From Glutinoglossum americanum (lineage: Eukaryota; Ascomycota; Geoglossomycetes; Geoglossales; Geoglossaceae), in assembly GCA_020080175.1 (NCBI GenBank), contig JAGHQL010000084.1, forward strand, positions 45,599 to 109,598: 64,000 nt of DNA. The letters are read 5' to 3'. A program made the translations under genes and the position numbers. The notes under the pieces were generated by a model, which was not told the DNA's origin, searched no databases, and was given only the letters and a program-made list of their open reading frames with translations. Below are positions 34,356 to 46,717 of the stretch, in pieces; the stretch's first letter is position 1, and every line of letters begins with the position of its first letter.

Positions 34356-37300
34356 TGATATTCCCCCCTATTGTTTGTTTTTTTTAAACACGGAATAGGC
34401 GTTTTTTTACTACTTTTAGGGAGATAAACAGGCTGTTTTTTTCTCGCCGCGCACCATCCCTCTCTATCATATAAGGGAATAGAAATGTAGATATTGGTTA
34501 CAATCTAACACCTGTCATGTATCTTCTCGCACGAGCCTCACGATACTTGTTAGTGTAAGGTAAGAGGCCAGGGACATGGACATAAGCGTAGTCAATGGGT
34601 CATCGGCAGCACCCGGGCTACTGGAAGCCCCCCACGCGCATAGTTCTAGCCCAACAGTAGTTATCCAAAAGCTAATCTGACTGCCAATAGCCTCCTTTGG
34701 GTCCTGAGCCAAACTTCACCCTTGGGGGCCATGAAATGCGCATGTATTACTTTGCCCATTGGCGGGCAGTCCCTCAGCCCACATCAAAGCAGAGGGGTAA
34801 AAGGAGTAGGGTGGCGAAAGCGATAGAAATACACTGATTAGGTGGTTTTTATGGTGGTAGTGACGTAAGCGGCCTTGAAGAGTAAGTTGGGGGCTACCCA
34901 GCAGCCTGGAAATCGCTATTCGCACAACTCGCCAGATTTTAGGTAGCTAAGCAGACTAGACGGCTCTCATAACGCTTTAAGATCTAGCGAGATCCAGTAT
35001 CCAGGCGCTATATAGCTAGAATGTGGCCTACATTAGGTGCTACCAATAACCCGGTGACTATACTTAATCACGAGTGATTATCCCAGCATCTTGTATTTGA
35101 GTGGGGCATAACAGGCATGTGTCCACTAAGGCCGCAGGCTGCTACTTGTGTTTTTCACGCTATGTCAGATGTACAGCCCCGCGGGAAGTCTGAGGTCCCA
35201 ATTATCCCGATCTAGTACCCACCTAACCACCTTTTCCCCACAACACAAGAAAGTAGAGAAAGGAAAGCCTTCTCCTAGGGCTAGCTAACTGGTTCCCACT
35301 ATGCTGGTGATGGTACTATCAGGATAACTGAGTTGATTGATGGCACGTACTGACGAGTTTGTCCCAACCGGGCGTAGGCGAGAGAGTAAAAGGAAAGATA
35401 TCTAGCTTTCGTTGTGCGGGTGGATGTTTAGAGGCAAGTACGAGCTACTAGCAACTCTCCAGAGAACGTTAGGACAATAGGTCGTTTTGAAATGAGAACT
35501 TCATCCATCCAACTCACCATCTCTATCCTCACATATCCAAAAGGCCAGCAAGCCATTCCACACACCCCAGCACCGCAGTTGGATAACTCGACGGAGCCAT
35601 GACTCAGGACCTCTCTCCTTCCCTCTTTACCTTCAAATCGCACACAAGGACCTGAGAGGGCTCTAGCTAATAAAGGGGCGGCCGAGGCAAGCATTGCTTT
35701 GGATGGGACACTGAGTAATAAGAAAGAGGTTCTAAAATTCTCCCTTGAGCACTCCCAGAACCCAGCTAGGGCCTAGCGGCTTGACAGTAACTAGTGAGCA
35801 AGATATCACTAGCCCATCCGACCACAGCCCAACCCAGTCCAACTTAAACAAAGATGGCCAAGTCGCCCCCGCGTACCAGTCCAGCCCAGACGCCCAGCCG
35901 CTCATTTCAATGCACATCTTAACTCAGCTCAACTCATCCATTTCCCTCAGCCAGGCTATCCAGTCTCGCAAACCCGCTTCGGCTATTCATCCCGAGCCAG
36001 CAATCCCAACAAGGTAGCCCCCCGCTTTCGGCATAAGCAGTCCAGCCCGGAGTCTTAGCTATTCCCGACGCATGCCGCAAGTTCAGTCCAATACCCATAC
36101 TGCCTAGCCCAAGCAGTCCAGCGCGAAAGCTCGCTAGGAGCTTTTAACCCATCAGAAAGCCCAATTTAGTCCATCCATTAACCTGGCTCCAGAGTCAACT
36201 ATCGGAAATATAGGATGAAGCTAACGGCGTAAGTCATCTCCACCTCAGTCACGTCTTCTCAAGCGGTCAGTGTAGCCGCCATGGGCTGGCCGATTGGCCG
36301 GAAGCGCCCATGTAAAGCGGAATTACATGGGTGTGCGGGACGCCGAATTCACGAAGTTGGCCACCGCAGTGCCCTAAAACCAACGTCCCGAGCTTAGTGC
36401 GGAAAAAACTATGTTACCTTTGGGTCAATCGTGCAAGACAAAACGGTACGCACACCCGGAATGCTCAGCTCCAACCCATATCTCAGCCAAAATTCCTGGG
36501 CTGGGCCTAATACAGGAAGTCCCACATACCCGTCTCCATCACGCAATGCCACGAGGACACAAGGCTGCAGGGGCCTATCAGGCTTAGAGGGCTCCGCCCG
36601 TCCAATGCCCACCCTAATGATAGGCGAGTAAGATGGGGTAATTCGAGACGGAGTTAGGGATAGTGAGGCGAGATTAAGCCTTTCTTCTGCTCCTCCACGC
36701 AAGCTTATTGATTCGCTAAGGTAATGCATGCTTAGACCAAGGTCGATATTCCTAGGGGCACACCAAGACTTCGGGTCCCTCGTTTCCAATAACTTAGATC
36801 AGACAGATGCATAACATAGACTTCCCATGAAAAAAGCCTCGCTTGTCTTTCGTCTCTCTTAGCGATGCGGCCCGGTCCAAGCGGCAAAAAGATGCGCCAG
36901 TGGAATAGCTTGACCCCTTCCAAATAAAGTACTCAGCTAGCCCTCCCACCAGGAGCGACGAATAGCGAACGTTCCGGCATTTGCCATGTGCCATGTGCAT
37001 CTTTCCCGTTCTTCCAGATACAGGTTTTGTCTCACCCCGTACGGTTTCTACACTTCGAACGCCAGCCGGAGGAGCCTAACCAGACTTACAGGAGTAATCA
37101 GCTAATGCAGAAGCACAACTAGAGAATTGTCCACTCTATTCTAAATCAGCCCATGTTTGAAGTGTTTCATGTAGGATTGTCCAATACCTATTTGCATTTT
37201 GGTAACCGAAGCAAGGGGAGGGGGTAGTGAAAACATAGAGGTGGCTACCTGACATCTTATTTCGTATGGCTGGTGTTGGCTGGTGGCTTAGCGGGGCCGT

Positions 37301-38349
37301 GCTCAAGAGTCTCGGGGAGGGCTCGTGGTTCGGTCGGAAAGGACTCATGCATGCGCAGGAGAATGTGACTAGCCAGCAAAGCTATTGATCAATAGCGCAG
37401 CTACTAGCAGAAGATGCAGAGTAGCTTCCGTATATGGTGGTGATCAGACAGCATCAGATTGCACGGAGCAATCTAACCAATTTTGGCGGCTGATAGTGGT
37501 GGCTGATAGTTGCTGCTTCATCTTAGTTACCCGGGGAAGTCCAGCGGAGATCGCCGCTCCAAACCGGCCTCTGCCACAGCCCAACTCCACGACCTCTATC
37601 CACCATTGCATTAAGGCCCAATATAGAGTGCTCTGTACTACTTGCTCCACACTCGTTTCTTCCCGGGGAGTTTCACAACTTTGGGAAAGTGGCACGCGAT
37701 CAATTAGATCAATACAAACCATCAAATGTGAAGGATGAGCTCGAAGGATGGTGGCCAAACAACGAAACACCAAGGCATTCAGCCAACACGGATTAAGGAT
37801 CAGATCCTTTTTTCCAGTTTCAATCTTGAAGAGGGAGATTTTCACAGTATTTACCTTTGGTGAGCAGTCTGTTGCTTCAGACGTCTTTCCTCCTCACAAG
37901 TCCAATACCTGCGTTCACAATCTTCTGCTTATACCCGAGAATCATTCCAGGCACTCGCTTGCCTCGTCTACCAATTTCATTCATGCCTGATCTGCTAGGG
38001 GGGAGTTCCAAAACCGGCAATGCGAAGGGTAGCCGTACACTTACTAGCGGTCGTGTTTCGATAGGCATGTGTGACTCCTCCCGCTATGCGGAGATGGGCG
38101 GGTCCTTAAGCCGGTCACGGCTAGGCTATAAAGCCGACCTGCCTTCCCTCCATCCAGAATTTCTCATCGATAACATATTAAGTTCGCTCGTCAATTAGCT
38201 CCAGCTGCGCTGAGAGCATCTCTGTCAAGCCCCTGAGAGCTATGTAAACTGGTACCAACGCTACAAGGGGTCCTCAAAACCCCCAAATTCGTTCTTCGTT
38301 CACCACGCCAGCTTCTTCCTATTCAACATGCAATTCAGCTAATTCGATG
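34356..38349. other. Gene-poor stretch; possible ORF remnants
   Basis: No gene can be supported. On the minus strand, 36412-36802 stays open behind an acceptor (LTPSRITPSYSPIIRVGIG, then PCVLVALRDGDGYVGLPV) and 37444-37870 is another open stretch (WLNALVFRCLATILRAHPSH). Both read like protein but match nothing I know and may be remnants of one decayed gene. A 9-bp perfect hairpin (CCCATGTAA, 7-nt loop, TTACATGGG) lies at 36307-36331. Confidence 0.35.
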
Positions 38350-41300
38350 TGAATACAGAGGGCCGTGTTCCCGGGCCAGACCCAGGTGGTTCCATACGTA
38401 GTAGCAGGGAGCTAAGTGGTGTTGGATCTATAGAGAGATGCTTTTCCAACCTCTCCATTGGTCATCACTGTCGCCGAAGTTTAAATAGCCGCCCATATAG
38501 CGATATTGAACCGACGGAGCAGGATGAGGAAGAAGATATGGAAGGGGGTGACGAGGGAGAGGAGGATGCGGATGGGGATAAAAAGTTTGAAGAGCCATTC
38601 TTTCATGAAAAAATTCCAACGGGCGTTTACAAACGGAATCGCTATCGCTGGGGAGATATCGGACATGATCAACAATCTGAAGGACTCCTCCTCAAGTCTG
38701 TATAGGCTATGGGATAACTCGACGGCCCTTCGCTATTACGAAAGCCCGGCAACTTGCGTCATTGGTGTAATCAGGAATTCCAGCGAAGGTAGCTATATTC
38801 GCAGCATATGTATGTAGTCAGCGGTCTAGCTGTGCTAAGCATTTTTCCCCGCGCAGGTAAAAGCAACTCGCTACTAGACCAACGTGAGCTCGCAAGGACG
38901 GTGAGCAGCCAAGATGTCCCCCTTACCCATTCAGGAGCTGACACACATCATCAAGAGTGACGGGGGGTCGGCGTGCACCAACATCGCCAGAGAGTACAGA
39001 CACAAGACGCAAAAACACACACGGCACCTTTTATAATCGAGGTCGGTTACATGGGCGACCGCGAGATCCATGAGTTGCTTGACGAACTCCTATGGAGTCG
39101 CCACCAACTATACATTGATGACACCAAAGTAACGGCCGTCCTGGAGCAATTCAAGAAGTACGAGAGGCAGTCCGCGATTGCGTGGCATGCCCTATCCACT
39201 GCATTTGGGGAGAAATTGCCGCGTGAATACCCCAAGGGTAATTCGAGTGATGCTGTGAATAGAATTTCTAAACAACCCAAAGTATGGGCGGATGAGTTCC
39301 GCTGACCCGGAGATAGAGAAGGTGGATCCTACACTTCAACGGCAAGCACAGCTACAGAATGCTGTGATGAGACTGCAACTTTCGCAAAGGATAACCTTCG
39401 GTCATTTACCAAGGTTATTCGGTAAGTTCCCCAGCCTTCATCCCACATAATGAATAAAGCTTCACTAACGCTGTTTGCATGACTAAAGGGTTTACCTGGA
39501 AACTGAATTGCTGAACACTGGAGTCGTACTCGCTGATTTACCAGGTAGGTCAACCGAGGGCATAAAGGGGGCCACGGCGACTACTTACCACACCCCAATT
39601 AGGTTTCCACGACACGAACCTCGCCCGATCCAAGGTAGCTCAGGAATACATCTACAACTGCAACCAGATCTTTACCGTCATGCGGATCAGCCACGCAATC
39701 ACCGACTCCAGACGATAATCAACGACCAGATGGGAGTTAGTTGGGAAAGTCACGCGACTAAGGCACACAATATAGCCATAGTTTGCACCAACGCTGATGT
39801 ATGTCTGGCCACTATGTATTCGCAAATCTCTATCCAGTCCCCCAACTAATTTTGTTCAGATTGTCAACGTAGACACCACAAAGCAAGAACTCCACAATAC
39901 CAATGAGGACCTTTATTCTGAGGTGACCGTGCTTGAGAAAAAGATGCAGAGCTCGGAATCCCAAGAAGAATATCAACAAACCGAGCGGGAGTAGGCCTCA
40001 CTATCCACCCTACTATCCGTCTGAAATGCTCAGCTCACCTCCTTCCCCCAGGTAAAAATACAAGCTAATCGCTGCACGCAATGCCCACGTCACCGGATGC
40101 CTCCAAGAGGCCTATTCTACCATTACTCCTACCGAGCGTCTCAACGTCCTTTGTGTCGGCAACAAAGACTACAAAGACTATACGAAATCGAAATTCTTTC
40201 GCAGCAAAGAAGACCTATACTACAATCTCACCGATGACACAGGCATCACAAATCCTCGGCGCTACAGTCGCTCTATCCCTGCCGAGGCGCAATTCAAAGC
40301 CGCGTTGCAGTTGCTAGGGAACCAGATCCCGGCGTTGCTGCATTCGCTGGAGTTATGGCTGTCCAGGCCAACAGTCATGGAGCCGGGTTATGTGGGGAAC
40401 GCGATAGAGGAAAAGCTAGACCATCTTATTGAACAAGTATGAAGTCTATTCTACCCATTCATTTCCTTTCCCGCAACCTATTGCTAACTCCATTGTTTAG
40501 AGCTTAGTGAATTGATTAGCCGGAAGAAAGAGAAAGTCGAGCTTCAGCTTGTTAAGAAGATCATCGCTACTTTCGGTTTGTTCTCGACCCCCGAGATATT
40601 GCCCCTTCGGAGATACTGAACCTTTTTGCGCTAGTATTTACATGGGAGCTATTAGGAATGCGACTCCCCGACTGGAAAAAAGCAGCCCTGCGTGCTTCCA
40701 GAAACTAGGGACGTAGTGTAAGCAAGTCCGGCCCATCCCCTTCACCAAAGCTTGTATCTCCTCTAACGTTTCTACAACCTAGCTCCATCACAGTAATTCT
40801 CACTACTAGCGATGCAATACCCAAGCAGAGCGAGCATAGTATATTTTTTGCTAACTGCTGTCCATGGCAGTGCAATATCCTCCAATGTGCCGGAACAATG
40901 GAACACACAGCACCGATAGAATGCCCCTTGGACGCTGGAACCTGGAAATCATGGATATGCCTATCAACGACACAATAATAAAATGGGAAGAGCCAGAGAA
41001 CGAGATCTATCACCTATTCGTTCAACTTCGAAAGGAAACTAAGCAGGAGACACAGGAATCTGCTGCCAGTATCCTGGGCATAGATCCAGGTGTGGAGAAA
41101 TCCCTCATGTCCTTTCTCCGCACAAGCAGATAGATACCCATCAAATTCACCACCACAGTAGTAGAAAGTCACCAACTGCTGACATCCGATGCCAAGTGAA
41201 GCCCCACAGCTCAAGACGCCGAAGACGCCGAGAGAGAAACGCCTTCATCGCCATCACATCCAAGCTCAGCCAGGAGAGGATCGAATACTTCCTAGATCAG

Positions 41301-41768
41301 GACAAGGAGGTGTTCTTCCGGGGGTTGCCACTGGGGACCATGTGGGCTCATACATAGTTGCTGAAATGTTAAGCACCTACTGTCAAAATGCCCAGGAGCA
41401 CGGTATGCGAAACGCACCTTACCTACGAGAGAAAACAATCCCTTATCCCTTTCCCCATCCCCAACTAACTTGTATCAGGTACCGGATATTCTGATCGCCA
41501 AAGGGCCACAGTGCGCAGCCACCTCTACTCCTCATCCCCCTCCCTCAACATCAGTAACCGCATCCAGCTTGACTTCACCAAGCTCCCGGAAGACGTCTAC
41601 GATCAGATTCGGGACCACACTACGGCGGTGACGGAGAAGCTAGGGGGCGACGCCAGGATGCTGGAGAGGGAAAGGGGGTCCACGACGAATATGGTAGACA
41701 GCGCGAGGCGGGAGATGGAGGCCATGAGGAGGGATATAGAGTTTGTTAAGCTGTTAACAGGATACTAG
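38350..41768 (+). pseudogene. Decayed SLIP-GC/dynamin-like P-loop GTPase
   Basis: Successive segments in all three frames match the fungal nuclear-GTPase (SLIP-GC-like) family in order. They are an acidic N-terminus; CVIGVIRNSSEGKS, a P-loop split by a phase-1 intron at 38789-38856; LARTSDGGSACTNIAREY after a second intron; the switch-2 DLPG followed by GFHDTNLARSKVAQEY; NIAIVCTNAD; LIAARNAHVTGCLQEAY with LNVLCVGNKDY; CRNNGTH; and the C-terminal helix to 41768. Frame must change without a usable intron near 38630, 39015 and 39703. After the splice at 40051 the frame meets TAA (40053-40055), which would be CAA before a C-to-T change. At least one more disruption follows 40440. Several lesions together indicate a dead gene; assembly error would need to be repeated. 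The true start is not identifiable. Confidence 0.7.
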
Positions 41769-43100
41769 GACACTCCTACTGCGAATAGCTAGAAGTGCGG
41801 GCCAGAGCGAGTACAAACATAGATCCACGACAGTTCCTACATTCCACACCCATCTCCCTTTTTCCACGCACCACCTCCGGAAAGATGCCAAAAGGAAAGG
41901 GAAAAAAAGGAAAATACGCCTCTCCTTCCATGGCAACAAAACCCAAAAGCCATAGACAGCGAAATCACAGACATTCTCTATAAAAAAAAAATATAAATAA
42001 AAACCGCAGCGGCGGTCAACCCGTTTACCCCTTCTCGACGGGCTGCACCACGTAGGCCCGGATAAAATAGGACTCGCGGCTCTCTTCTTTCTTCTCCTCA
42101 GCATGTAGACGATAACCGTATAGCGCCTACTCTGCTACATTTCGGCTCCCTTCGATTTCTCGGGATCGCCGATGGCCGGTTAAATCAATGGGGGTGGGGG
42201 GTTATTAGTTTGAGCGAATTGCCGGACGCGAATATTCGTCATCCGGGGGTGTTTCCTGGGCGTGCGGCACAACTGGTTTAGCGAGGTCGTGCAGTCATAG
42301 AGCAAGATTCCCGGAGGCGGCGGTGGGGTGGCTGCTTTTACGGCGAGGAGAAAGATGAAAAATATTTAATCTCTCGCTTGATTTTTGAATTTTTGAAATT
42401 TTCTTTTCTTTTCCGTCTAACCGATCACGGGATGGGGATGGCAGGTGGGCTGCCAAGAATAGAAACCTGAATTACAATACATTCTTCACAGTCAGAGTTG
42501 AACAAACCAGGAAGACGGCCGGGTTCAAGAAGGGTTATTCCTGTAGAATGCGGATCGTATGAGGCTGCCCACGTGACATGGCCAAAGAACGCATACAGAT
42601 CTGCTTTCCACGACAGGATTGCAGCCCAAGAATTTGGAAGATGCGCCACTGCGGATACCCTTATGGCCGGCCAGTTCCTGCAGTTCCGGCCACGCCGAAG
42701 CCATTAATCGCCCCAGTTTCAGAAGTCTCGCTCCTCAAGCACCGGTGGTATTAAAAGTCCCGAGGATGCACACCCCCATGAAAAGGAAGAGAAAATAGAA
42801 ACAAAACAGAAGCCCGGAACCTCCCGCATCCGCATCCACATCCGCACCCCGCAGAAAGATAATGCAGTGGAAGCCAAGCCGAACAATTATAGAAAGGGAA
42901 AGCAAAGTGTATTATATATTATCAATCAAATGGCAGAGTCGCAGTGCCTGAGGGCGTGGGGCGCTTGGCCGTACCTCGCAGGCGGAAACACGTTTGGCAT
43001 CTACGTGCATAGATTGCATGCCACACGATCCGGAGGCAATATATCTGAAAGCCGAATCGGAGGGCGGGACAATCAACCAAGCTCCCGGGTGGAGCACAGC
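41769..43100. other. No gene recognised
   Basis: 3' flank of the GTPase pseudogene followed by mixed sequence with only short open frames. Confidence 0.45.
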
Positions 43101-43207
43101 AGAGTACGCTGCATACGAGAGGGTAGAGTGCACCGCATACGAGAGGGTAGAGTACACCGCATACACCGCATGCGAGAGAGCAGAGTACACTGCATACGAG
43201 AGAGTAT
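43101..43207. repeat. Minisatellite, about 24-bp unit
   Basis: Four to five imperfect copies of a unit close to AGAGTACACCGCATACGAG, followed by AGGGT. The plus strand would read repeated EYTAYER. Long open frames over it on the minus strand are repeat artefacts. Confidence 0.75.
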
Positions 43208-43649
43208 GATATAACAAGGCGAGCGAATGCCCAGGCGCAAGGCAAGGTACGCTGTAGATTAAATAGATTAATGCCGAATTCACCACCGAAGGACGTCACC
43301 CACGTCACCCACGCCACGCCACCGCTTCCATCTCCTGCAATCTCCTTCCATAATCCCATCGAAGCTCCTGAAACCTCATCCGAATCACTTCTCCTAATAT
43401 GGGAAGATGAGGTTATGAAGTTTCCACGCCACCATCCGGGTGGAAGGCCCTGATGCGTACAGCACACGCGGGTACCCTGCGAATTCCCCCCCACATCCCA
43501 GAAATAGCGATACCCTGTGCCACAGCGACGCAGGACGCACGCCGAACGCTTTTCGCGAACGAAACGCAGAGGCCAGGGAACCCATGGCCCATTCTCGAAG
43601 GAAAAAGATGAGACGGCCCTGTTTGGAGAAACCCAGCGAGGCCCGGCCA

Positions 43650-45000
43650 AGCCCTATAAGTCAAGGGCAGGCAATAAAAAAAACGTTGCCAAAAAGAAAA
43701 AAAGAAAAAAGGAAAGAGAGAAAGCCCCACAAAGAACGAACGAACGACCGCCCTTCCACTCCAACCCGCTGCACTTGGAAAGAAAAAACCACCCAATCCC
43801 AACCCGCAGCGCAACGAAGCTCCGGCGTGCAAGTCCACAGCCCCGCTTTTCCCACCGACACGGACCCCTTCCCGACCTCTCACCTCTTCCACACTCCCAC
43901 CAACCCGAACCCGCGCTCAGATCCCCACTCCGCACGAACCCAAAAAAATAAAATAGAGGAAAAAAAAAAAAGAAAAAAAAACAAAAAGCAATGGCCGTGT
44001 GCGCGTGTGTAAGTGTGCAGAAAAAACAAAACAAAACAAACACCCCCCCCCCCCGAAAGGAAAAGAAAAGAAGAAAAAAAAAAAAAAAAAAGGTCTGGGT
44101 GGGGTGGGTGGATGGGCTGGCCTAGTTGGGCGCGTCCTTCCCAGCCCCGAAGCGGGACCAGAAAACGATGGGAAGGAGGTTCACGTCCTCTGCAGGCTTT
44201 ACTACCCCCCCAAAAAAAAAAAAAAAGCGGAACCTCTACACAAACCCACCTCCACCTCCCATTCCACCTACCCTTTCCGGGGGGAGAAAAGAGCCAGACG
44301 ACGCGTCACAAAACACCCCAGTTTTTTTTTTTTTTGATAAATTCTATTTATTTTTTTTTTTTTTTTCAAGGTCTTTCCAAAAATGACAGGGGGTTTGTCC
44401 GGTCGAAGACACCAGCGGAGAAAGAAGAAGGAGAAGAAGAAGAAGAAAAGGGTGGAAGGAGGAGTGAGTTCGTTTGGGGGAGGATAAAAATAGGCGAGAG
44501 GGAGAGAGAGAGAGAGAAAGAGGAAAGTGACGAAAAGCTCAGCTTTTTTTTTTTTTTTTGCCTCTGCGGGCGATGGTCAACATCTGGGGTCTAGCGGTAG
44601 GTCTAGTGGTTCCCCATCCCATGCTGCTCTTTGCTCTGCCCTGTCGTGTCCTGTTCTTCCCGACAGGGGGGGAGTGAATAACAAAAATGTGTATGTACAC
44701 CAGGGTGGTCGGACCGGCGGGGGGAGAGGAAAATACCTGATATCCGATTGAATTAAAAAGAAAAAAAAAAAAAAAGGGTGACGTCTCCGTACGAAAGGCA
44801 TGTCGTAATGGTGGTGGTGGTGGTAGTAGGGTAAGGAATAGATGGAAAGCGACAAGAGAAAGCGGGAAAGTAGGGAAAAAAAAAGATACTACATGTTGCT
44901 CGATCGCCCAAAAATGTTCGCACGGACGGTAGCCTCTCCAAAAACGGTAAATAATGACATAACGACAACGCCGCCGCCCAGGCACACATTTCCACCCACC
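43650..45000. repeat. Low-complexity, purine/pyrimidine tract-rich DNA
   Basis: Dense in homopurine and homopyrimidine runs: A-rich tracts near 43675-43725 and 43960-43990, C14 near 44041-44054, A17 near 44075, T runs near 44322-44365 and 44544-44558, (GA)n near 44500-44520, and A16 near 44760. Open frames of up to 190 codons on both strands are byproducts of this composition. Such tracts can form triplex DNA and exclude nucleosomes. The segment is the 3' flank of the ethylene-forming-enzyme-like gene. Confidence 0.75.
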
Positions 45001-45021
45001 CCCAGCTCACAAAATGCCACG

Positions 45022-46586
45022 CTAGCCGTGCCCTGGCACAGGCTCTGAAACCCCGCTAGCGATTCTCTCGAGGATCGCCATTCTGTTTTCGGCCATGAGT
45101 CTTTTAGCTGTGATGCGCTCGGGGTAGTTCCGCATAAACATGTTGGTGAAGTGCGTGCCGTAGTGGATGCCCGGCTTGTCGTTCTTCGCCTCGTGTCCGT
45201 AGTCGCGTAGCGGCCTGACCACCGACGAGAAGTTGGGCTCGTGGAAGTAGGCAAACGCGTATCGCTCGCGGGTGTTGAGGCCGACTTTGTGCGGGGTCGA
45301 GGGGAGGTGGTCGCGAGTTAGGTATTGCATCATGTCTCCTAGTGAACCCCCGCAGATTAAGTGTCAGTCTGTGGCGTCGCTCTCTCCCTTCGGGGTGGAT
45401 GGAATGATGGATGGATGGGGAATGGACATGGATTCCTGCACGTATTTCTATGAATGCGTGGAGGTTCGGGTCCCCCCCGTACATGTACATATCGTGTGAT
45501 CGTGTGTGTAGGGTACTCACACGTCCGCGCTCGGATGGTGCTTGTACGCATATACATACGGGGGGGGGGGGGGGGGCAGAGGGGCAGGGGGTACGGAATT
45601 GGAAAAGAAAATGTCTTACCTGGGAACACCGTGAGCACATTCTCGACCGGCGGTACGTAGGACCATTTTTCGTCATTTTCTTGGAAGCCCGCGGCACTCT
45701 TTTCCCAGTTATGAAGTTTCTCTCCTTCCACCGGGGGCCTGACAAACAGGCCGCCAACCTCGTCCTGGCCTGCTATGACAAGGAGACCGTAATCTGTGTG
45801 CGACCCGATCCCGCGTCCGGCTTTCCCCTTACCATTCGTCCGGTCGACTTGGGGGAAGCGAAGGACCCGCATGTGATGCCAGCCGTCCTCGGTCAGATTC
45901 GTCAAGGCGTTTGGGTCGTCGAGACCCAAGCCCAGAGCGGTTAGTTTAAGGAGTTTCTCCCCGGATTCCCCCAGCAGGGACATCAGATTTTTCATCGTTG
46001 TGGCGTAGTTGGTGTCAGGCCAGGGGCAGGGGCCGTGGCACGGCCACTTAGCTTGCACGCGGGGATCGGTGACCGGGAGGTCCTTGGTGACGGTGAAGAT
46101 CTCAGAATAGTCGGCGACGCCATCGGTAAGCTCCTCGCCCGAGGCGATGTAACCGCTGAAACTCTGGTCGTCGACGTACTTGGCCTTCTCCTCGTAGGGG
46201 CGGCGGAAGAAGCCCTTGCTCGCTTTGAAGGCTCTGCGCATCGTCGCGCCCTGTGCTGGCGTCAGGAAGATCTGAAAGATTCCGTCTTTACGCCAGGTGT
46301 CAATCATCCTTTGGCCCAAGGCCAGGTCGGATCGGCTGCCCACTACTTCCTGTGGAAGTGCAAATGTTGTAAGGCGGCCAACCGAAGCAACGTAGCCGGG
46401 TGGCATCGAACCTCTCGTGGGAGGAGGTTCAGTTATGGACGGTTCCTGGTGGACATTTGCGAGACCTCTCGTCCCTGATGGTCCCACCGCCGGCCGTAGC
46501 ACACCAAACGTGTGCTTGACCGGCTGAGAGGCGATGGGAAACGCACGCCGCAGCATCCTGTGGGTAGATGTGATAGAGAGAGGCAT
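45022..46586 (-). CDS. Ethylene-forming-enzyme-like Fe(II)/2-oxoglutarate dioxygenase with mitochondrial-type presequence
   Basis: Two exons, 46586-45620 and 45338-45022, join as FPGDMMQY to give 427 aa. From residue about 68 it aligns, from memory, along its whole length with the Pseudomonas 2OG-dependent ethylene/succinate-forming enzyme, e.g. DGWHHMRVLRFP, SHTDYGLLVIAGQDEVGGL, RPPVEGEK, TPHKVGLNTRER and HYGTHFTNMFMR. The iron ligands are H263, D265 and H339. R348 of NTRER should bind 2-oxoglutarate, and R240 and the SGEELT loop sit where the bacterial enzyme binds arginine. Two pocket positions differ: V to L in the EEVT loop and C to N after MFMR. The first 67 residues are an extension rich in Arg/Ser/Ala without early acids, as in a mitochondrial targeting peptide. 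The 281-nt intron is long for this window and contains a G17 run. A related 2OG dioxygenase with another product remains possible. Confidence 0.88.
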
Positions 46587-46706
46587 TTCTCGTAGAGGAG
46601 TGCAATGTCAAAGAGAGAGAGTCGCAGGGCAATGAAGGGTATAGAGCGATTACTAGGTACTAAAGCTTGACTCTTAGAAGGGGAGCATCTGAGCAACTTC
46701 TGGCCT

Positions 46707-46713
46707 ATTATAT
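46707..46713 (-). promoter_or_regulatory. TATA element upstream of the ethylene-forming-enzyme-like gene
   Basis: The minus strand reads TATATAA within CCTATATAATAGG, itself nearly palindromic, 121 bp upstream of the ATG at 46586. The spacing fits a fungal core promoter. Confidence 0.45.
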
Positions 46714-46717
46714 AGGT

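Noticed and set aside
42922-43650. 242-codon minus-strand open frame with Cys/Leu/Val repeats
   Set aside because: Its middle is the 24-bp minisatellite read in another frame; no domain or splice logic supports it.
43440-44594. Lys/Pro/Phe-rich open frames of up to 193 codons on both strands
   Set aside because: They come from homopolymer and purine tracts; openness is due to composition.
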